A stretch of 64,000 bases of DNA from Winogradskyella ursingii (lineage in GTDB: Bacteria; Bacteroidota; Bacteroidia; Flavobacteriales; Flavobacteriaceae): the NCBI RefSeq assembly GCF_013403975.1, contig NZ_JABFDH010000002.1:124001-188000 (forward strand), given 5' to 3'. A program made the translations under genes and the position numbers. Numbering within the stretch: position 1 is the first letter of the stretch; each line of letters opens with the position of its first letter. The notes beneath the pieces were generated by a model. The model made no database searches. It was not told where the DNA came from and saw only the letters and a program-made list of their open reading frames with translations. Shown here in pieces: positions 35,284 through 45,197 of the stretch.

Positions 35284-35285
35284 GA

Positions 35286-36794
35286 TTATTTAGTTTTAGA
35301 TGGAATTAATATAGTTTGTATGGCTTGCTGGCTTATTTTCACTTTTACAGTTTCCTCGCCAAGTGCCAACGAAAAATCTTTGGGCTCTTTCCCTTCATTG
35401 AATACCACAACCGCAATTGACCCATCGGGATTTTTTGCAGCAGTGACTTGAAGTTCGCTATCTGCTTTGTCCACTCCAATAACTTCTGCGCCTGGCCTCA
35501 AATATTTACTAAAATGTGCCATAACGTAATACAATGGGGTAAAGTAAACCTCATCTGCGTCTTCATCTACAATCACTGGTGCTGCACACCAGTTCTCAAA
35601 CCAGTTTGGACCACCTTGACGGTTTAAGACCATGTTCCAATCGACCCAGCCATCTACCCAATTGTTAAGACAACCGATAATATCTCTGGCATAACGATTT
35701 GCTGGAGCATATTTTGGGTGTAAGTATTTTTTCTCATCTTCTCTCCAATCAAAACCCCAATCTGTGGCTTCCTTTTTCCAATACCAGGCATCGTCTTTCC
35801 ATGCAGGCACTTCAGAATCTATACAGCCTTCAGTTTCAATCAAATATTTTTCTGGAGCTTTATTATGTGCATATTGCAAAGCCTCAGGAAACACCTCGTA
35901 AGTACTCTCATACCAATGTATAGCCACACCATCAAAATGTTTTGAGGATGCTTCATTTTTATACATTTCATCTACCCATTCTTTTAGACCATCACGATTT
36001 TGGTCATAACCTAGAATCTTAACCTCTCCTTTTCCGTCAGCTTCTAATTTTGGCCCTAAATAATTTTGCACAAAATTGGTTTCCTCTTCTGGTGTAAAGT
36101 GCATACTTTCCCAATTGTTGCCGTTTCCGTGAGGTTCGTTAACCGGTGTTAAACCCCAAATTTCAATTCCTTCAGCTTTGTAAGCATCCAGATATTTTGA
36201 AAAGTATAATGCGAACGTATCGTAATGTTTTGGCAATAGCTTTCCGCCAACGTATGCGTTGTTGTCCTTCATCCAAGGCGGTGCCGTCCAAGGTGACGCA
36301 ATTATACCAAAACCATTTTTTGAAATTGCCATGGCATCTTTTATCATTGGAATTAAATCCTCACGATCTTCTTCTATGCTGAAATTTTCCAAATCCGTAT
36401 CACCTGCAACTGATGCATAGGTATAGTTGTTCAACGAGAAATCACAAGAAGCAATATGTGTTCTAGTTAATGTATAGTTTGCACCTTCTTCAGAAAAATA
36501 AGCTTGAAGAATTGTGTCCCGATTTTTCTTGCTCAATTTGTTTAGCAAGTAGGCTGAAGACTCAGTAAAAGAGCCACCAAATCCTGTGATGGTTTGAAAT
36601 TTCTGGTCTGGCAAAATCTTTATGACAGTAGCGGAATCTGCTTGAGAAAATTCAGTAATGCTAGTGAGTTTATTGCCGCTTTCTGAAGTCTCGTAAACCT
36701 CAACGTTTAGACCTCTTTTTTCTTTTTTTTCAGTATTACAACTCATCACCGTAAGAATTAAAAGATACAATACAATATGCTTCGATGTCTCCAT
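35286..36794 (-). CDS. GH30 lipoprotein, probable beta-1,6-glucosidase/glucanase debranching laminarin
   Basis: A 502-residue lipoprotein. The start is the ATG at 36794 (METSKHIV), which gives a normal lipoprotein signal (VMSC, Cys19); an ATG at 36827 would overlap the upstream gene. The GH30 barrel has GFGGSFTESSAYLL (71-84), SPWTAPPWMK (167-176), the acid/base Glu220 in TPVNEPHGN and the nucleophile Glu322 in IETEGC. A C-terminal beta domain (about 415-500) completes the family layout. GH30 subfamilies 1 and 3 act on beta-glucosides, and related enzymes in marine laminarin loci remove beta-1,6-linked side glucose. That activity is inferred from context. It starts 10 bp after the preceding gene. 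Confidence 0.9.
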   Translation of the reverse strand: METSKHIVLYLLILTVMSCNTEKKEKRGLNVEVYETSESGNKLTSITEFSQADSATVIKILPDQKFQTITGFGGSFTESSAYLLNKLSKKNRDTILQAYFSEEGANYTLTRTHIASCDFSLNNYTYASVAGDTDLENFSIEEDREDLIPMIKDAMAISKNGFGIIASPWTAPPWMKDNNAYVGGKLLPKHYDTFALYFSKYLDAYKAEGIEIWGLTPVNEPHGNGNNWESMHFTPEEETNFVQNYLGPKLEADGKGEVKILGYDQNRDGLKEWVDEMYKNEASSKHFDGVAIHWYESTYEVFPEALQYAHNKAPEKYLIETEGCIDSEVPAWKDDAWYWKKEATDWGFDWREDEKKYLHPKYAPANRYARDIIGCLNNWVDGWVDWNMVLNRQGGPNWFENWCAAPVIVDEDADEVYFTPLYYVMAHFSKYLRPGAEVIGVDKADSELQVTAAKNPDGSIAVVVFNEGKEPKDFSLALGEETVKVKISQQAIQTILIPSKTK

Positions 36795-36804
36795 ATCACT
36801 GATA

Positions 36805-37839
36805 TTAATTATCAATTTTATTTGCATTTGTGTATATGTCTTTCACAACCGAAAAGACTTTTTTCTTGTTTCTATCAATATCTACAATGCCCCAATACTC
36901 TTCATTTGGACTGCCATCAAACGGCACCCCTGTACTATTTGGCGCAGTGCCTCCTGTGTCTTGTATATCATTGTTTCCTGCTTTCCACCAACCGTCTGTG
37001 AATTGAAAAAGTGTAACGCCAGAGCAAATATCTCGACCGTTAAAAGTGGCTTTTAAAATAATTTCCGTAGCATCTGCTTGTGCTTTTTCATTGACACCTT
37101 CCTCGTAGCCGTCTTTAGCGATTTGCATATAGCTGTCCGCTCCTGTTTCGGATAAATACATTGGTTTTGAACTGACTTTCTTCCACTCTTCAAAGATGGT
37201 TTCTGGTCGGACGGAACGATAAACATTCATGCCCCAAACATCAATATTAGAACCTAAGGTAAGAGCTAACGAATCTGGTAGATCCCCATGAGCAGTGGTA
37301 ACGGGATGTAAACTATCCTTTTTATGAATTTCCGCTGCGGCCTCATTCATAGCTTTGTACCAATTTTTAATGTCGCCTTCAAACCATTCTGGATGATAAT
37401 TGTATTCATTACCCAATTCCCACATCAAAATGGCATTGTGGTTTTTATATTTATCCACATAATCGATAAATGAACCCGACAGAATATCGTTCTTACCACC
37501 TTGGTTATATCCAAAACCCACTATCACTTTTATCCCTGCTTCTTCAATTTTGTCCAGCACTTCTTTCTGCTCGATTGGTGCATAAACCCTAATGGTATTA
37601 ATTTCTGCTTCAACCATTAACTTTAAATCTTCAGTCAGTGTACTAAAATCACGATTCTCTTTTCCTTTTGGTACCGGATGATAACAAATACCTTTTATTA
37701 AGTAATCTTTTCCATTCACCATTAACTGCCGGTCAATTGTTGAAATTACATTATTGGCCGATGTATTATCATTTTTTGTTTCGTTTTTACACGATATAAA
37801 AAGGATAAAAATCAAGATTGTAAGTAAACTGTTTTTCAT
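36805..37839 (-). CDS. clan GH-A glycoside hydrolase lipoprotein, family uncertain
   Basis: A 344-residue lipoprotein (lipobox FISC, Cys17) made of one TIM barrel. The strands start with LMVNGKDYLIKGICYHP (39-55) and INTIRVYAP (80-88). The acid/base is Glu145 in WELGNEYNYHP and the nucleophile Glu231 in YLSETGAD; LFQFTDGWWK lies near the C-terminus (about 283). This pattern fits the C-terminal barrel domain of GH2, GH5-like or GH158-type enzymes, but without the beta domains of GH2. I cannot fix the family. In this locus it should act on a beta-1,3 or mixed beta-glucan in the periplasm or on the surface. It lies 12 bp after the lipoprotein GH17 gene. Confidence 0.75.
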   Translation of the reverse strand: MKNSLLTILIFILFISCKNETKNDNTSANNVISTIDRQLMVNGKDYLIKGICYHPVPKGKENRDFSTLTEDLKLMVEAEINTIRVYAPIEQKEVLDKIEEAGIKVIVGFGYNQGGKNDILSGSFIDYVDKYKNHNAILMWELGNEYNYHPEWFEGDIKNWYKAMNEAAAEIHKKDSLHPVTTAHGDLPDSLALTLGSNIDVWGMNVYRSVRPETIFEEWKKVSSKPMYLSETGADSYMQIAKDGYEEGVNEKAQADATEIILKATFNGRDICSGVTLFQFTDGWWKAGNNDIQDTGGTAPNSTGVPFDGSPNEEYWGIVDIDRNKKKVFSVVKDIYTNANKIDN

Positions 37840-37851
37840 TATTAAATTTGG

Positions 37852-39138
37852 TTATCTTGGATAATCTGTATTTGGTACATATACATTTTTCATCAACTCA
37901 TCTATATTGCCATTAAATGTTTTGGTGATTGGCTTTCCGTCTCTTGTCAAACCTTCAAAAATGCCTTCGTCTACCAAATCCCAAATGGGATATTTGGCTT
38001 CGCTTTTAAGATTGATTAACCCAAAATGGTTTTCTGAGCCGAGAGGATTTTCTCTGTCTTTCCATTGCTCGTCAAAGGCTTCAAAATAGAAACATGAAAT
38101 ATTTTCGCTATTGGTCCAATCGCGCATGTGTTTGTAATACAAACCTTGCTTATATTCATCTGTTGCCCTTGAACCATTTTTGCCATAATGACCGTTTGAT
38201 GTTGACGCCCAACCGGTTTCACCAATATGGATTGGTTTATTTACTCCAATGCTTTTCATGTAATTTGAAACACTATCGTACTGTTTTTTGGCAAAATTCA
38301 ATGCTCTTAACATTGCTGAATCGATTTTTTCCTTGTCGGATAAATTTTCTTCGTTTTCAGGAACTTTCCAGAACTGTGGATTGTAGTGGGAATTGTGATA
38401 TGGATAGGTATGCATAGAAATATAATCTACCGCTGTTGCCAATTTTTCTAAATCCTCTGTGTGGTAGCTGGCATCGCCTCCTCCCCAAGATGCAAAATCA
38501 TCCGAACTGGTAATCCATAAATCTGCTGGTAATTCTCCGTTTGTCTTCAAATTTTGAAGATGGTTAACCCATTTTAAAATTATCCATGGCTGCACGTAGT
38601 AGCTTGTTGCCCATCGCACCATAGCCTCGTTGCCTACAGCCAAAATCTTTACGATATCTGGATATTGCTTTGCTAATTCTACCGCTTTTTTAATTTCAAC
38701 AGGGTTTCTTTTGCTTTCTTTAGTATGGTCTAGTTCTCCGTTTTCCCAATTGAAGGCGTTTTTGCAATCTATCCAAATGCCAAGCATCACATACATTTCG
38801 AAGTCGGTATTCTCAGCTTTTAATTCTTTGATGGCTTTTAGCAGATTTGCAGCTTGGTCAAAATGAACATTATAGGTTCTTAACACTTTAATACCCATGG
38901 CGCTTAGGATTTTCATATCCTCTTTGAGTTCTGTAATTGTAGGCTGAACATCTCTGGTCCTTTCCCGATAGCCTCCATAGGAAATCGCTAAATAATCTGA
39001 ATTTCCTAAAATATCTTTTGCGCTCAAACTTGCTTTATTTTGAATAGTTGTTGAATCCTTATCCTTCTTAGTATTATTACATGAAAACAATAGTATTAAC
39101 AAAGCTAAAAGTGTCGCTATTTTTATACTTTTTTTCAT
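37852..39138 (-). CDS. GH17 beta-1,3-glucanase lipoprotein
   Basis: A 428-residue lipoprotein (signal peptide with lipobox LFSC, Cys20). The GH17 barrel has AISYGGYRE (51-59), MGIKVLRTYNVHFDQ (81-95), the acid/base Glu171 in AVGNEAM and the nucleophile Glu307 in HIGETGWAS, followed by FYFEAFDEQWKD (about 344-355). It should cut beta-1,3-glucan chains on the outer membrane or in the periplasm, after debranching by the GH30. It is longer than the GH17 without signal peptide encoded at 32905-33813, with extra loops between barrel strands. It follows the GH149-type gene by 15 bp and is part of the same tight gene run down to 32905. Confidence 0.92.
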   Translation of the reverse strand: MKKSIKIATLLALLILLFSCNNTKKDKDSTTIQNKASLSAKDILGNSDYLAISYGGYRERTRDVQPTITELKEDMKILSAMGIKVLRTYNVHFDQAANLLKAIKELKAENTDFEMYVMLGIWIDCKNAFNWENGELDHTKESKRNPVEIKKAVELAKQYPDIVKILAVGNEAMVRWATSYYVQPWIILKWVNHLQNLKTNGELPADLWITSSDDFASWGGGDASYHTEDLEKLATAVDYISMHTYPYHNSHYNPQFWKVPENEENLSDKEKIDSAMLRALNFAKKQYDSVSNYMKSIGVNKPIHIGETGWASTSNGHYGKNGSRATDEYKQGLYYKHMRDWTNSENISCFYFEAFDEQWKDRENPLGSENHFGLINLKSEAKYPIWDLVDEGIFEGLTRDGKPITKTFNGNIDELMKNVYVPNTDYPR

Positions 39139-39153
39139 TTGGCAACTACTATT

Positions 39154-42100
39154 TTAATGGCCTAGTTCAACATTAATATGATTGATTTCTCCTGTTCTAT
39201 CAAACAACTTTATACTTGTTTCCCTATCTATTTCTAATCCTTTAAATTCTTTTATAGATTCATCAGAGAAAACGATGCTGACTTTATCTTTATCTGATTG
39301 CTTATACACAATAGGAACTTGGCAGTAGGTAAAGCAGAGTGAATCTTTCTCTAGCTCCAAAGTCCTCACTCCTTTATTAACATCTGTATATCTAAATATT
39401 TTAGGCGCTGATAAAAATTCCTTTTCTCTTAACAATCTTGGATTAAATTGCAATACTCCCTCTTTTACAAAAACTCCCAACTCGCCAAATCTGCAAAGAA
39501 TATCTTCCTTTACTTGACCAGTCATGCCAGGTTGCTGTGTTCCTTTTCCGGCTGGCGTGTGCGAATATGGATCAGTTGGAAACGCTCCGTATAATTCCGG
39601 TGATTTGTGTACGCCAATGCCCTCGTTAATTTCGTAATAGTGCTCCAGTAATCTACCAATGGTTTCTTCGCTTTCATTTTGATTAACTGCCAATAAGCAA
39701 TTTTCCTGAACCGCCAAAAGCAATTTGGATACCATGTGCCAGTAGATTGAGCCCAAACCTTCATAACCGAAAAATGTTCCCGACCTTCCTGTAAATGATT
39801 TATGGTCAAAAATATCTTCAAAAATGTTTAATAACAGAGATTTTTCAGTTTTAATCAAGTCAGCGTATTTATCTTCTGGCAATTGTTTTAATGCAGCTTT
39901 TAAACTATCTGCATTATTAAAATTACCATTGAAATGATACTGACCTGTACTGTCTTTTTCAATAATCTGGGTATTGCCATCAGCAACGAGTTGCTTTAAT
40001 AATTTTGATTTTTCGACAGCTTTTGCAGGTATGTTGTTTTTATCTACAAATCGTGGCAATTCCTTATTAGGATACAAAATGTAGCTATACTGATCTTCCC
40101 TAAACAGCGCACTTGCCTTTAAGGCGTCTAACACACTCAATGCTTGTTTAGGTTTTAAATATCCTGAACTCAAAACGGCAACTTGGCCTTCTAACATTTC
40201 TGATAAATAAGAAATTGAAATTTCAGAATCGTTTTCAACCGTCATTAAATTATAGGCATGATACAGATTATCTTCTCTTTTATTTGCCTTAATAGTATGA
40301 TCTAAATATTCTTTTAGAACAGTGAAAAATTCCTGTAATTCGGCTTTTGAAATCGATTGCTTATCGCTTGTAAAACCTGATTCGTAAATTTTCAATCTAT
40401 AGTCGCTGCCTGCGTTTCCTAATCCATCAAGGATTGTTTTTCTTTCTTGGTCTGAAATTCTTCCAGAGAGTACATTTCTATGATCATTTAATGTTGAAAC
40501 AACCAGTGTAAAAAATTGGGTTAGTTCTGTTGAAACCTTATAATTTTCATCTGAAGCATTTTCAACTATGTTTTCAATGAAATTGATGAAGCGCCTTAAA
40601 TAATATAAAGTTACCATGGATACTCCGTTACCCACCAAAGCGTTATTTGCATCGTTCCATTCTGGGCGCTGGGTGTTTAACCATATACCTCCTTCTGGAA
40701 TAAAATTGGAAACTTTTGCTAAAACCGTAGCCAATAATTTTTCGATTAAATTGACTTTATGGATTAATGAATTTTTATCTCTCAACAACGCACCATCCGC
40801 ACCTAATCTATCTTTTTCTTGGTTAATTTTAACATCCAATTCGTAATCAAAATCTATAGTGTCCTTAGGATTATTTAAGGTATCTTGATAGCTCTTGATT
40901 TTGTAAGGTACGTTCGCATAAACAAATATATCTTGATTAAAACTTTTAGATAATTTGCTTGGATTATGGTTTTCAATGAACTCCAAAAACTTGAGCAAAT
41001 AAATGATTTGATGGTCTCCCCAATAACCGATGTAAGACCAAGGGTCGTCTGCTTCAATAGTTTCCCAATCAAAGCCATCTTTAGTAACGCGGTATGGGTT
41101 ATAACCTTCAAACGTTGTGGCATTCAAAAACTTGTGAATCATTCCTTCCATAAAGGCAGGATAGGAATGTGCTAAGGTTTCCCAATTCTGAAAGATGTCT
41201 CTCCAGTTTCCTTCGTAATCTAGAATTTTCGAACCATCTATCTCACTTCTGGTATTGATGGAAAACTTGTTCCAAGGTCGGCTTGGATCGCCATGTCTTC
41301 TGCTGAATTTTAAAGGCAGATACTCATAGCAGAGTCTTTTGAAGTTTTTGTCGTCATCTTGATCGGCAAGATTTTTTATAAAATCTACATTGAATACTTC
41401 AGGCAAATTTTTTAAAATTTTTTCTTTCTTTTTGGAAACTTCTTTATTGGCTTTGGCCAGATAGTTTACAAAATCATCTTTTTCTATTTGATAATTCTCA
41501 TCAAAAATACCGCCTCTCATTATATTGAAAAGGGTATTTGCGAAATGCCTCGTATTTCTTAATTTGTTGTCTGTAAGCTGTATTCCGTCTGAAGCTCCAA
41601 CTAACTCTATAAGATTCTTGGTGCCAGCATCGATATCGTTTTGCACCAGTTCTTCTATTTGAGTACTGCTTTTAATTTTTTCGGAAATATTATTGATTGC
41701 GGTTACTGTTTGATTCACGTTGGCCACGAACATCCAACTCTCATCACCCTTGGGTTTTATACTTAAATCTTTGGATATAAAATATGCTCCTTTTTCGGCT
41801 TTGATATCTGTTTCTTGATGAATCTCTTTCCCCTTTCTGAAATTATCTAACTGTAAGGATGAAATTAGATGGGTTGTATTTTGCAATCCTGAAAACCATA
41901 CAGTGTTTGCTTTTAGAGCCTCACTTGGTTCAGCTTTATCAACTATAATGGCGCTTAATGCGAAAATACCCATACCAGAATCTTCTTCTAATTCGCACTT
42001 TTTATAAGCATCAATTAAGTTACTTGTTGCGTTTTGAAAATCTGATGACAAGCCGTAAGGCAGAATGTTTTGAAGTCCGTCTAAAATAGTAATTTCAACC

Positions 42101-42615
42101 TCTTCAGCAGAATTGTTTGCAATGCTCGCTTTTCTGACAAAACCATATTCATTACTTGTATTCCATTCGTATTTAAAGGTTAACTCTAAATCTTCATTTA
42201 TTTCTTCAAATACAATCTTATTGCCGTAACTGTTTTTGTAAAGATTTCTTTGGGCAGAGTAAACACCTTGGTTTCTATTGGAAAACGGTTCCCACAACAA
42301 TGTTTTATCTTTCTTATGAACCTGAATAATTGTTTTACTACCTGTGGTTTCTAATGATTCCGTGATTTTATCATCTGTATAATAAGGAAATAAAGCATTA
42401 TTAGCATCTTTTCTGCCAGCTGTTAAAGCACCGTTACTGGAAATGAACATCCAGTGATTTGAGTTACTTACCAAGCTCATGAAGAATGATCTCATTTGAT
42501 CACTGTTGGATATTTTGTAATAAGTTTCGTTATTTAATTGTACAAGTTCGCCTTTAACCTCTCTAATATTTTTAGAAGCGATTTGATTTCCTATATAGAT
42601 TGGGTTTTTACTCAT
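39154..42615 (-). CDS. GH149-type beta-1,3-glucan phosphorylase
   Basis: An 1153-residue cytoplasmic protein. The start is the ATG at 42615 (MSKNPIYIGNQI); an in-frame ATG 84 bp upstream adds a basic, non-conserved leader. Length, the N-terminal beta-sandwich (WMFISSNGALTAGRKDANNALFPYYTDDKI, about 49-78) and the alpha/alpha-barrel segments GNWRDIFQNWE (about residue 470) and DPWSYIGYWGDHQI (about 525-538) match the GH149/GH94-like phosphorylases. GH149 enzymes reversibly split beta-1,3-gluco-oligosaccharides with phosphate, giving alpha-glucose-1-phosphate and saving ATP. No signal peptide fits a role after import by the MFS transporter. The family call rests on size, motifs and context; a GH161 member is the main alternative. 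Confidence 0.8.
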   Translation of the reverse strand: MSKNPIYIGNQIASKNIREVKGELVQLNNETYYKISNSDQMRSFFMSLVSNSNHWMFISSNGALTAGRKDANNALFPYYTDDKITESLETTGSKTIIQVHKKDKTLLWEPFSNRNQGVYSAQRNLYKNSYGNKIVFEEINEDLELTFKYEWNTSNEYGFVRKASIANNSAEEVEITILDGLQNILPYGLSSDFQNATSNLIDAYKKCELEEDSGMGIFALSAIIVDKAEPSEALKANTVWFSGLQNTTHLISSLQLDNFRKGKEIHQETDIKAEKGAYFISKDLSIKPKGDESWMFVANVNQTVTAINNISEKIKSSTQIEELVQNDIDAGTKNLIELVGASDGIQLTDNKLRNTRHFANTLFNIMRGGIFDENYQIEKDDFVNYLAKANKEVSKKKEKILKNLPEVFNVDFIKNLADQDDDKNFKRLCYEYLPLKFSRRHGDPSRPWNKFSINTRSEIDGSKILDYEGNWRDIFQNWETLAHSYPAFMEGMIHKFLNATTFEGYNPYRVTKDGFDWETIEADDPWSYIGYWGDHQIIYLLKFLEFIENHNPSKLSKSFNQDIFVYANVPYKIKSYQDTLNNPKDTIDFDYELDVKINQEKDRLGADGALLRDKNSLIHKVNLIEKLLATVLAKVSNFIPEGGIWLNTQRPEWNDANNALVGNGVSMVTLYYLRRFINFIENIVENASDENYKVSTELTQFFTLVVSTLNDHRNVLSGRISDQERKTILDGLGNAGSDYRLKIYESGFTSDKQSISKAELQEFFTVLKEYLDHTIKANKREDNLYHAYNLMTVENDSEISISYLSEMLEGQVAVLSSGYLKPKQALSVLDALKASALFREDQYSYILYPNKELPRFVDKNNIPAKAVEKSKLLKQLVADGNTQIIEKDSTGQYHFNGNFNNADSLKAALKQLPEDKYADLIKTEKSLLLNIFEDIFDHKSFTGRSGTFFGYEGLGSIYWHMVSKLLLAVQENCLLAVNQNESEETIGRLLEHYYEINEGIGVHKSPELYGAFPTDPYSHTPAGKGTQQPGMTGQVKEDILCRFGELGVFVKEGVLQFNPRLLREKEFLSAPKIFRYTDVNKGVRTLELEKDSLCFTYCQVPIVYKQSDKDKVSIVFSDESIKEFKGLEIDRETSIKLFDRTGEINHINVELGH

Positions 42616-42819
42616 TGGTTGTTTAGTAGTTTTTATATAACTTTTTTTCAAAGTGATGCTTGTAAATCTGTGTCGTTTAATAAATTGTAATTTTAACAAC
42701 TACAGAAATTTGGACCGTATTTTTATAGGGCCTAACTGATTGCTCTACCTTCGGTAACTATTCAATAAGGTTACTTCACAAATATTGTATTATAGTTACA
42801 ATACGCTATTTCTTCATAA

Positions 42820-44205
42820 TTATTGGTAAAGTCTTATGTAATCTATTTCCATACTATCTTCCGTAAAGCCAGATGGTATTTCACCACCCAAAGTACCACC
42901 CATGGCTACATTAAGAATTAAGAAAAAGTCACTTTGAAAAGGGGTGCTTGGTATAGAAGCATTGTTACTACTAATGACATAGTACTGCACGTCATCCAAC
43001 AAAATTTTTATGCTATTGGCATCCCAAATTAAAGAATATGTGTGGAATTCAGTAGATGCATTAGTAATGGATGTGTCTAATCCATAACTCGCCACACCAG
43101 AAGTTGAAGTATTGTACCAATGGCATGTTCCCAAAACCTTGTTCTTATCCATTCCAGTTTGTTCCATGATATCGATTTCTCCACATCGAGGCCAGCCAAT
43201 TTCTGGAAAGCTAGCACCCATCATCCAAATTGCCGGCCAAGTTCCAGCAGATGAAGGTAGTTTAGCCCTGACATCCACTCTCCCATATTTGAATTCAAAA
43301 AGATCAAGGGATTTTAATCTTGAAGATGTATAACCAGACCCATTAGCTTTAGCAGTGATTTTTAAGAGACCATCCTCGACTTTAACATTCTCAGAATTAT
43401 TAGTATAGGTTTGTGCCTCACCATTTCCCCATCCACCTGCTCCTAGATCGTAAGTCCAGTTTTCGCTATTTGGTGCACCATCCATAAAAAATTCATCTGC
43501 CCATACAGGTGGTGTTCCAACATAATAAGCTACTGCAATAGTATCTGAAGAATCTATAGAATCATTTGTGCTTGAATATGCGTTAACAATTACTTCGTGA
43601 TTTTCGACACCTTCAACATCATCAAATATATGTTGATATGTACCGTCAGTACTCATGACTTCAGTATTACCATCAATAACAAATCCGTATGAAACCGCAT
43701 CGGTAGCTTGTGCATAAAAATCGACAACACCAGATCCATCACCATATATATTGTTACTATCAGCACCTTGTACTGTGGTATTTAAAACTAGGTTGGAAGG
43801 AATAATATCGTCTGTATTTTCTTCTACATAAACCGAAAATGTTTCGACTTCGCTAACAGAATCTCCATCTTCGCCATAAGCTTTTACAGTAAGTATATAA
43901 GTATCTGTCCCAACATTGGTGAAGGTTTTTTGAATATTTCCATTTGTACTTTCCTGTTCAGCATCACTTCCAAATTTAAAACCATAAGTAACGGCATTTG
44001 TTGCTGCGGCTGTTACATTTACAACCCCTGAACCATCTCCATTTGGATTTGCAGCAGTAGTACCAACGACATTGACAGAAACAACTAAATTAGATACTGA
44101 GTTGCTACCATCGCTATCATCAGAACTGTCACTAGAACAACTCCATAGTGTCAATAGCACTATTGAAAATAAAAAGTTTATAAATGAATTGATATATAAC
44201 TTCAT
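42820..44205 (-). CDS. GH16 endo-beta-1,3-glucanase (laminarinase) lipoprotein with two PKD-like domains
   Basis: A 461-residue lipoprotein (LWSC, Cys23, followed by an acidic Ser/Asp stretch typical of surface export). Two PKD-like immunoglobulin domains (about 38-128 and 138-228) share the motif GDGSGVVNVTA / GDGSGVVDFYA. Residues 233-461 are the GH16 catalytic domain: ADEFFMDGAPNSENW, GTWPAIWMMG and the active-site GEIDIMEQTG (Glu343 nucleophile, Asp345, Glu348 acid/base). The extra Met gives the E-I-D-I-M-E form seen in laminarinases. It probably makes the first cuts in laminarin at the cell surface. The same PKD-like motif occurs in the next upstream lipoprotein, so these domains may dock the locus proteins together or bind glucan. 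Confidence 0.93.
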   Translation of the reverse strand: MKLYINSFINFLFSIVLLTLWSCSSDSSDDSDGSNSVSNLVVSVNVVGTTAANPNGDGSGVVNVTAAATNAVTYGFKFGSDAEQESTNGNIQKTFTNVGTDTYILTVKAYGEDGDSVSEVETFSVYVEENTDDIIPSNLVLNTTVQGADSNNIYGDGSGVVDFYAQATDAVSYGFVIDGNTEVMSTDGTYQHIFDDVEGVENHEVIVNAYSSTNDSIDSSDTIAVAYYVGTPPVWADEFFMDGAPNSENWTYDLGAGGWGNGEAQTYTNNSENVKVEDGLLKITAKANGSGYTSSRLKSLDLFEFKYGRVDVRAKLPSSAGTWPAIWMMGASFPEIGWPRCGEIDIMEQTGMDKNKVLGTCHWYNTSTSGVASYGLDTSITNASTEFHTYSLIWDANSIKILLDDVQYYVISSNNASIPSTPFQSDFFLILNVAMGGTLGGEIPSGFTEDSMEIDYIRLYQ

Positions 44206-44225
44206 TAAGTTGAAAATTTAAGTTT

Positions 44226-45140
44226 TTAGTCCTCAGCGATGAGGATAAAACCCCAATCAAACTCGCCGTTGCCATCTGTTGACCTTACGGTGAATTCGTT
44301 TGCGGTACGCGATTCAATTTTATAAGTATGATCCCCTCCAATATAATAACCTAAAAATCCTATACCTGTAAGATTTAGGGTTTCAACACCTCCTGGTGCA
44401 GTGATAAACCATTGTTCCATATAGTCTGAATATGGGTAATTTTCTATATCTGCTCCATTTTGGGTACCTTCACCTGGACCATTAAGTTCATTAATAAGTA
44501 CTTGACGACCAAAAACCGTGCCCGATGGATCTTCACCTCCATCATCATTTGTACTATCTGTTATATGCGTGAACGTTCCGTCGATATTAAAAATATAACG
44601 ATCATCGTACATACCTACACCTTCTTTGTCGTTAGCTGGAGCCGAGAAAAAACCATTTAAATCACCACCTATCGCACCTAATCCAAAGTGTCCATCTGAC
44701 TCGCTCTTTATTCTAAAGGTCCTGGAACTGCCTGCGGTTAAAAGTTCAATTAATGCTGCAGGTGGCTCGTATGTAGAAAGCACATCTACTTCTACAATTG
44801 TACTTGTGGATACACCAGCAGTCCCAAATGCTAATACTGTGATGGAATATGTATTTAGTCCTAATGTAGCAAAGCTATAAGTTTGTCTGCCAGATGGCGC
44901 AGGCGATACTGAACCATTATAAACAAACTGGTATGTTGTTGCTCCTTCTGCAGTTGCAGTTAAATTCACAACACCACTACCGTCACCATTAGGATTATTA
45001 GCATCTGCACCAACAACTTCAACGTTAACTTGAATGTTAGAAGGAGCTGAAATTTCTCCAAATTCTATATCATCCTCTTGGCAATTAGTGATTACCAACA
45101 TTGAGAACAAACTCAATGCTATATATTTTAAATTTTTCAT
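44226..45140 (-). CDS. SusE/SusF-position surface glycan-binding lipoprotein
   Basis: A 304-residue lipoprotein (signal peptide ending VITNC, Cys20, then EDD). One PKD-like domain (about 33-125) carries the motif GDGSGVVNLTATAEGATTYQF, close to those of the GH16 protein. The rest (135-304) is a beta-rich domain with many aromatic residues (GHFGLGAIGGDLNGFFSAP, DYMEQWFITAPGG, HTYKIESRTANEF). No catalytic motif is present. Proteins with this layout between SusD and the laminarinase in marine flavobacterial loci are thought to hold glucan at the surface. It is one of two such candidates here, the other being encoded just upstream at 45198-47156. Confidence 0.75.
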   Translation of the reverse strand: MKNLKYIALSLFSMLVITNCQEDDIEFGEISAPSNIQVNVEVVGADANNPNGDGSGVVNLTATAEGATTYQFVYNGSVSPAPSGRQTYSFATLGLNTYSITVLAFGTAGVSTSTIVEVDVLSTYEPPAALIELLTAGSSRTFRIKSESDGHFGLGAIGGDLNGFFSAPANDKEGVGMYDDRYIFNIDGTFTHITDSTNDDGGEDPSGTVFGRQVLINELNGPGEGTQNGADIENYPYSDYMEQWFITAPGGVETLNLTGIGFLGYYIGGDHTYKIESRTANEFTVRSTDGNGEFDWGFILIAED

Positions 45141-45197
45141 ACTAAATGTTTTCTATTGTTAACTAACTTTAAATTAAAAAATATAAAACCGTTTAAT

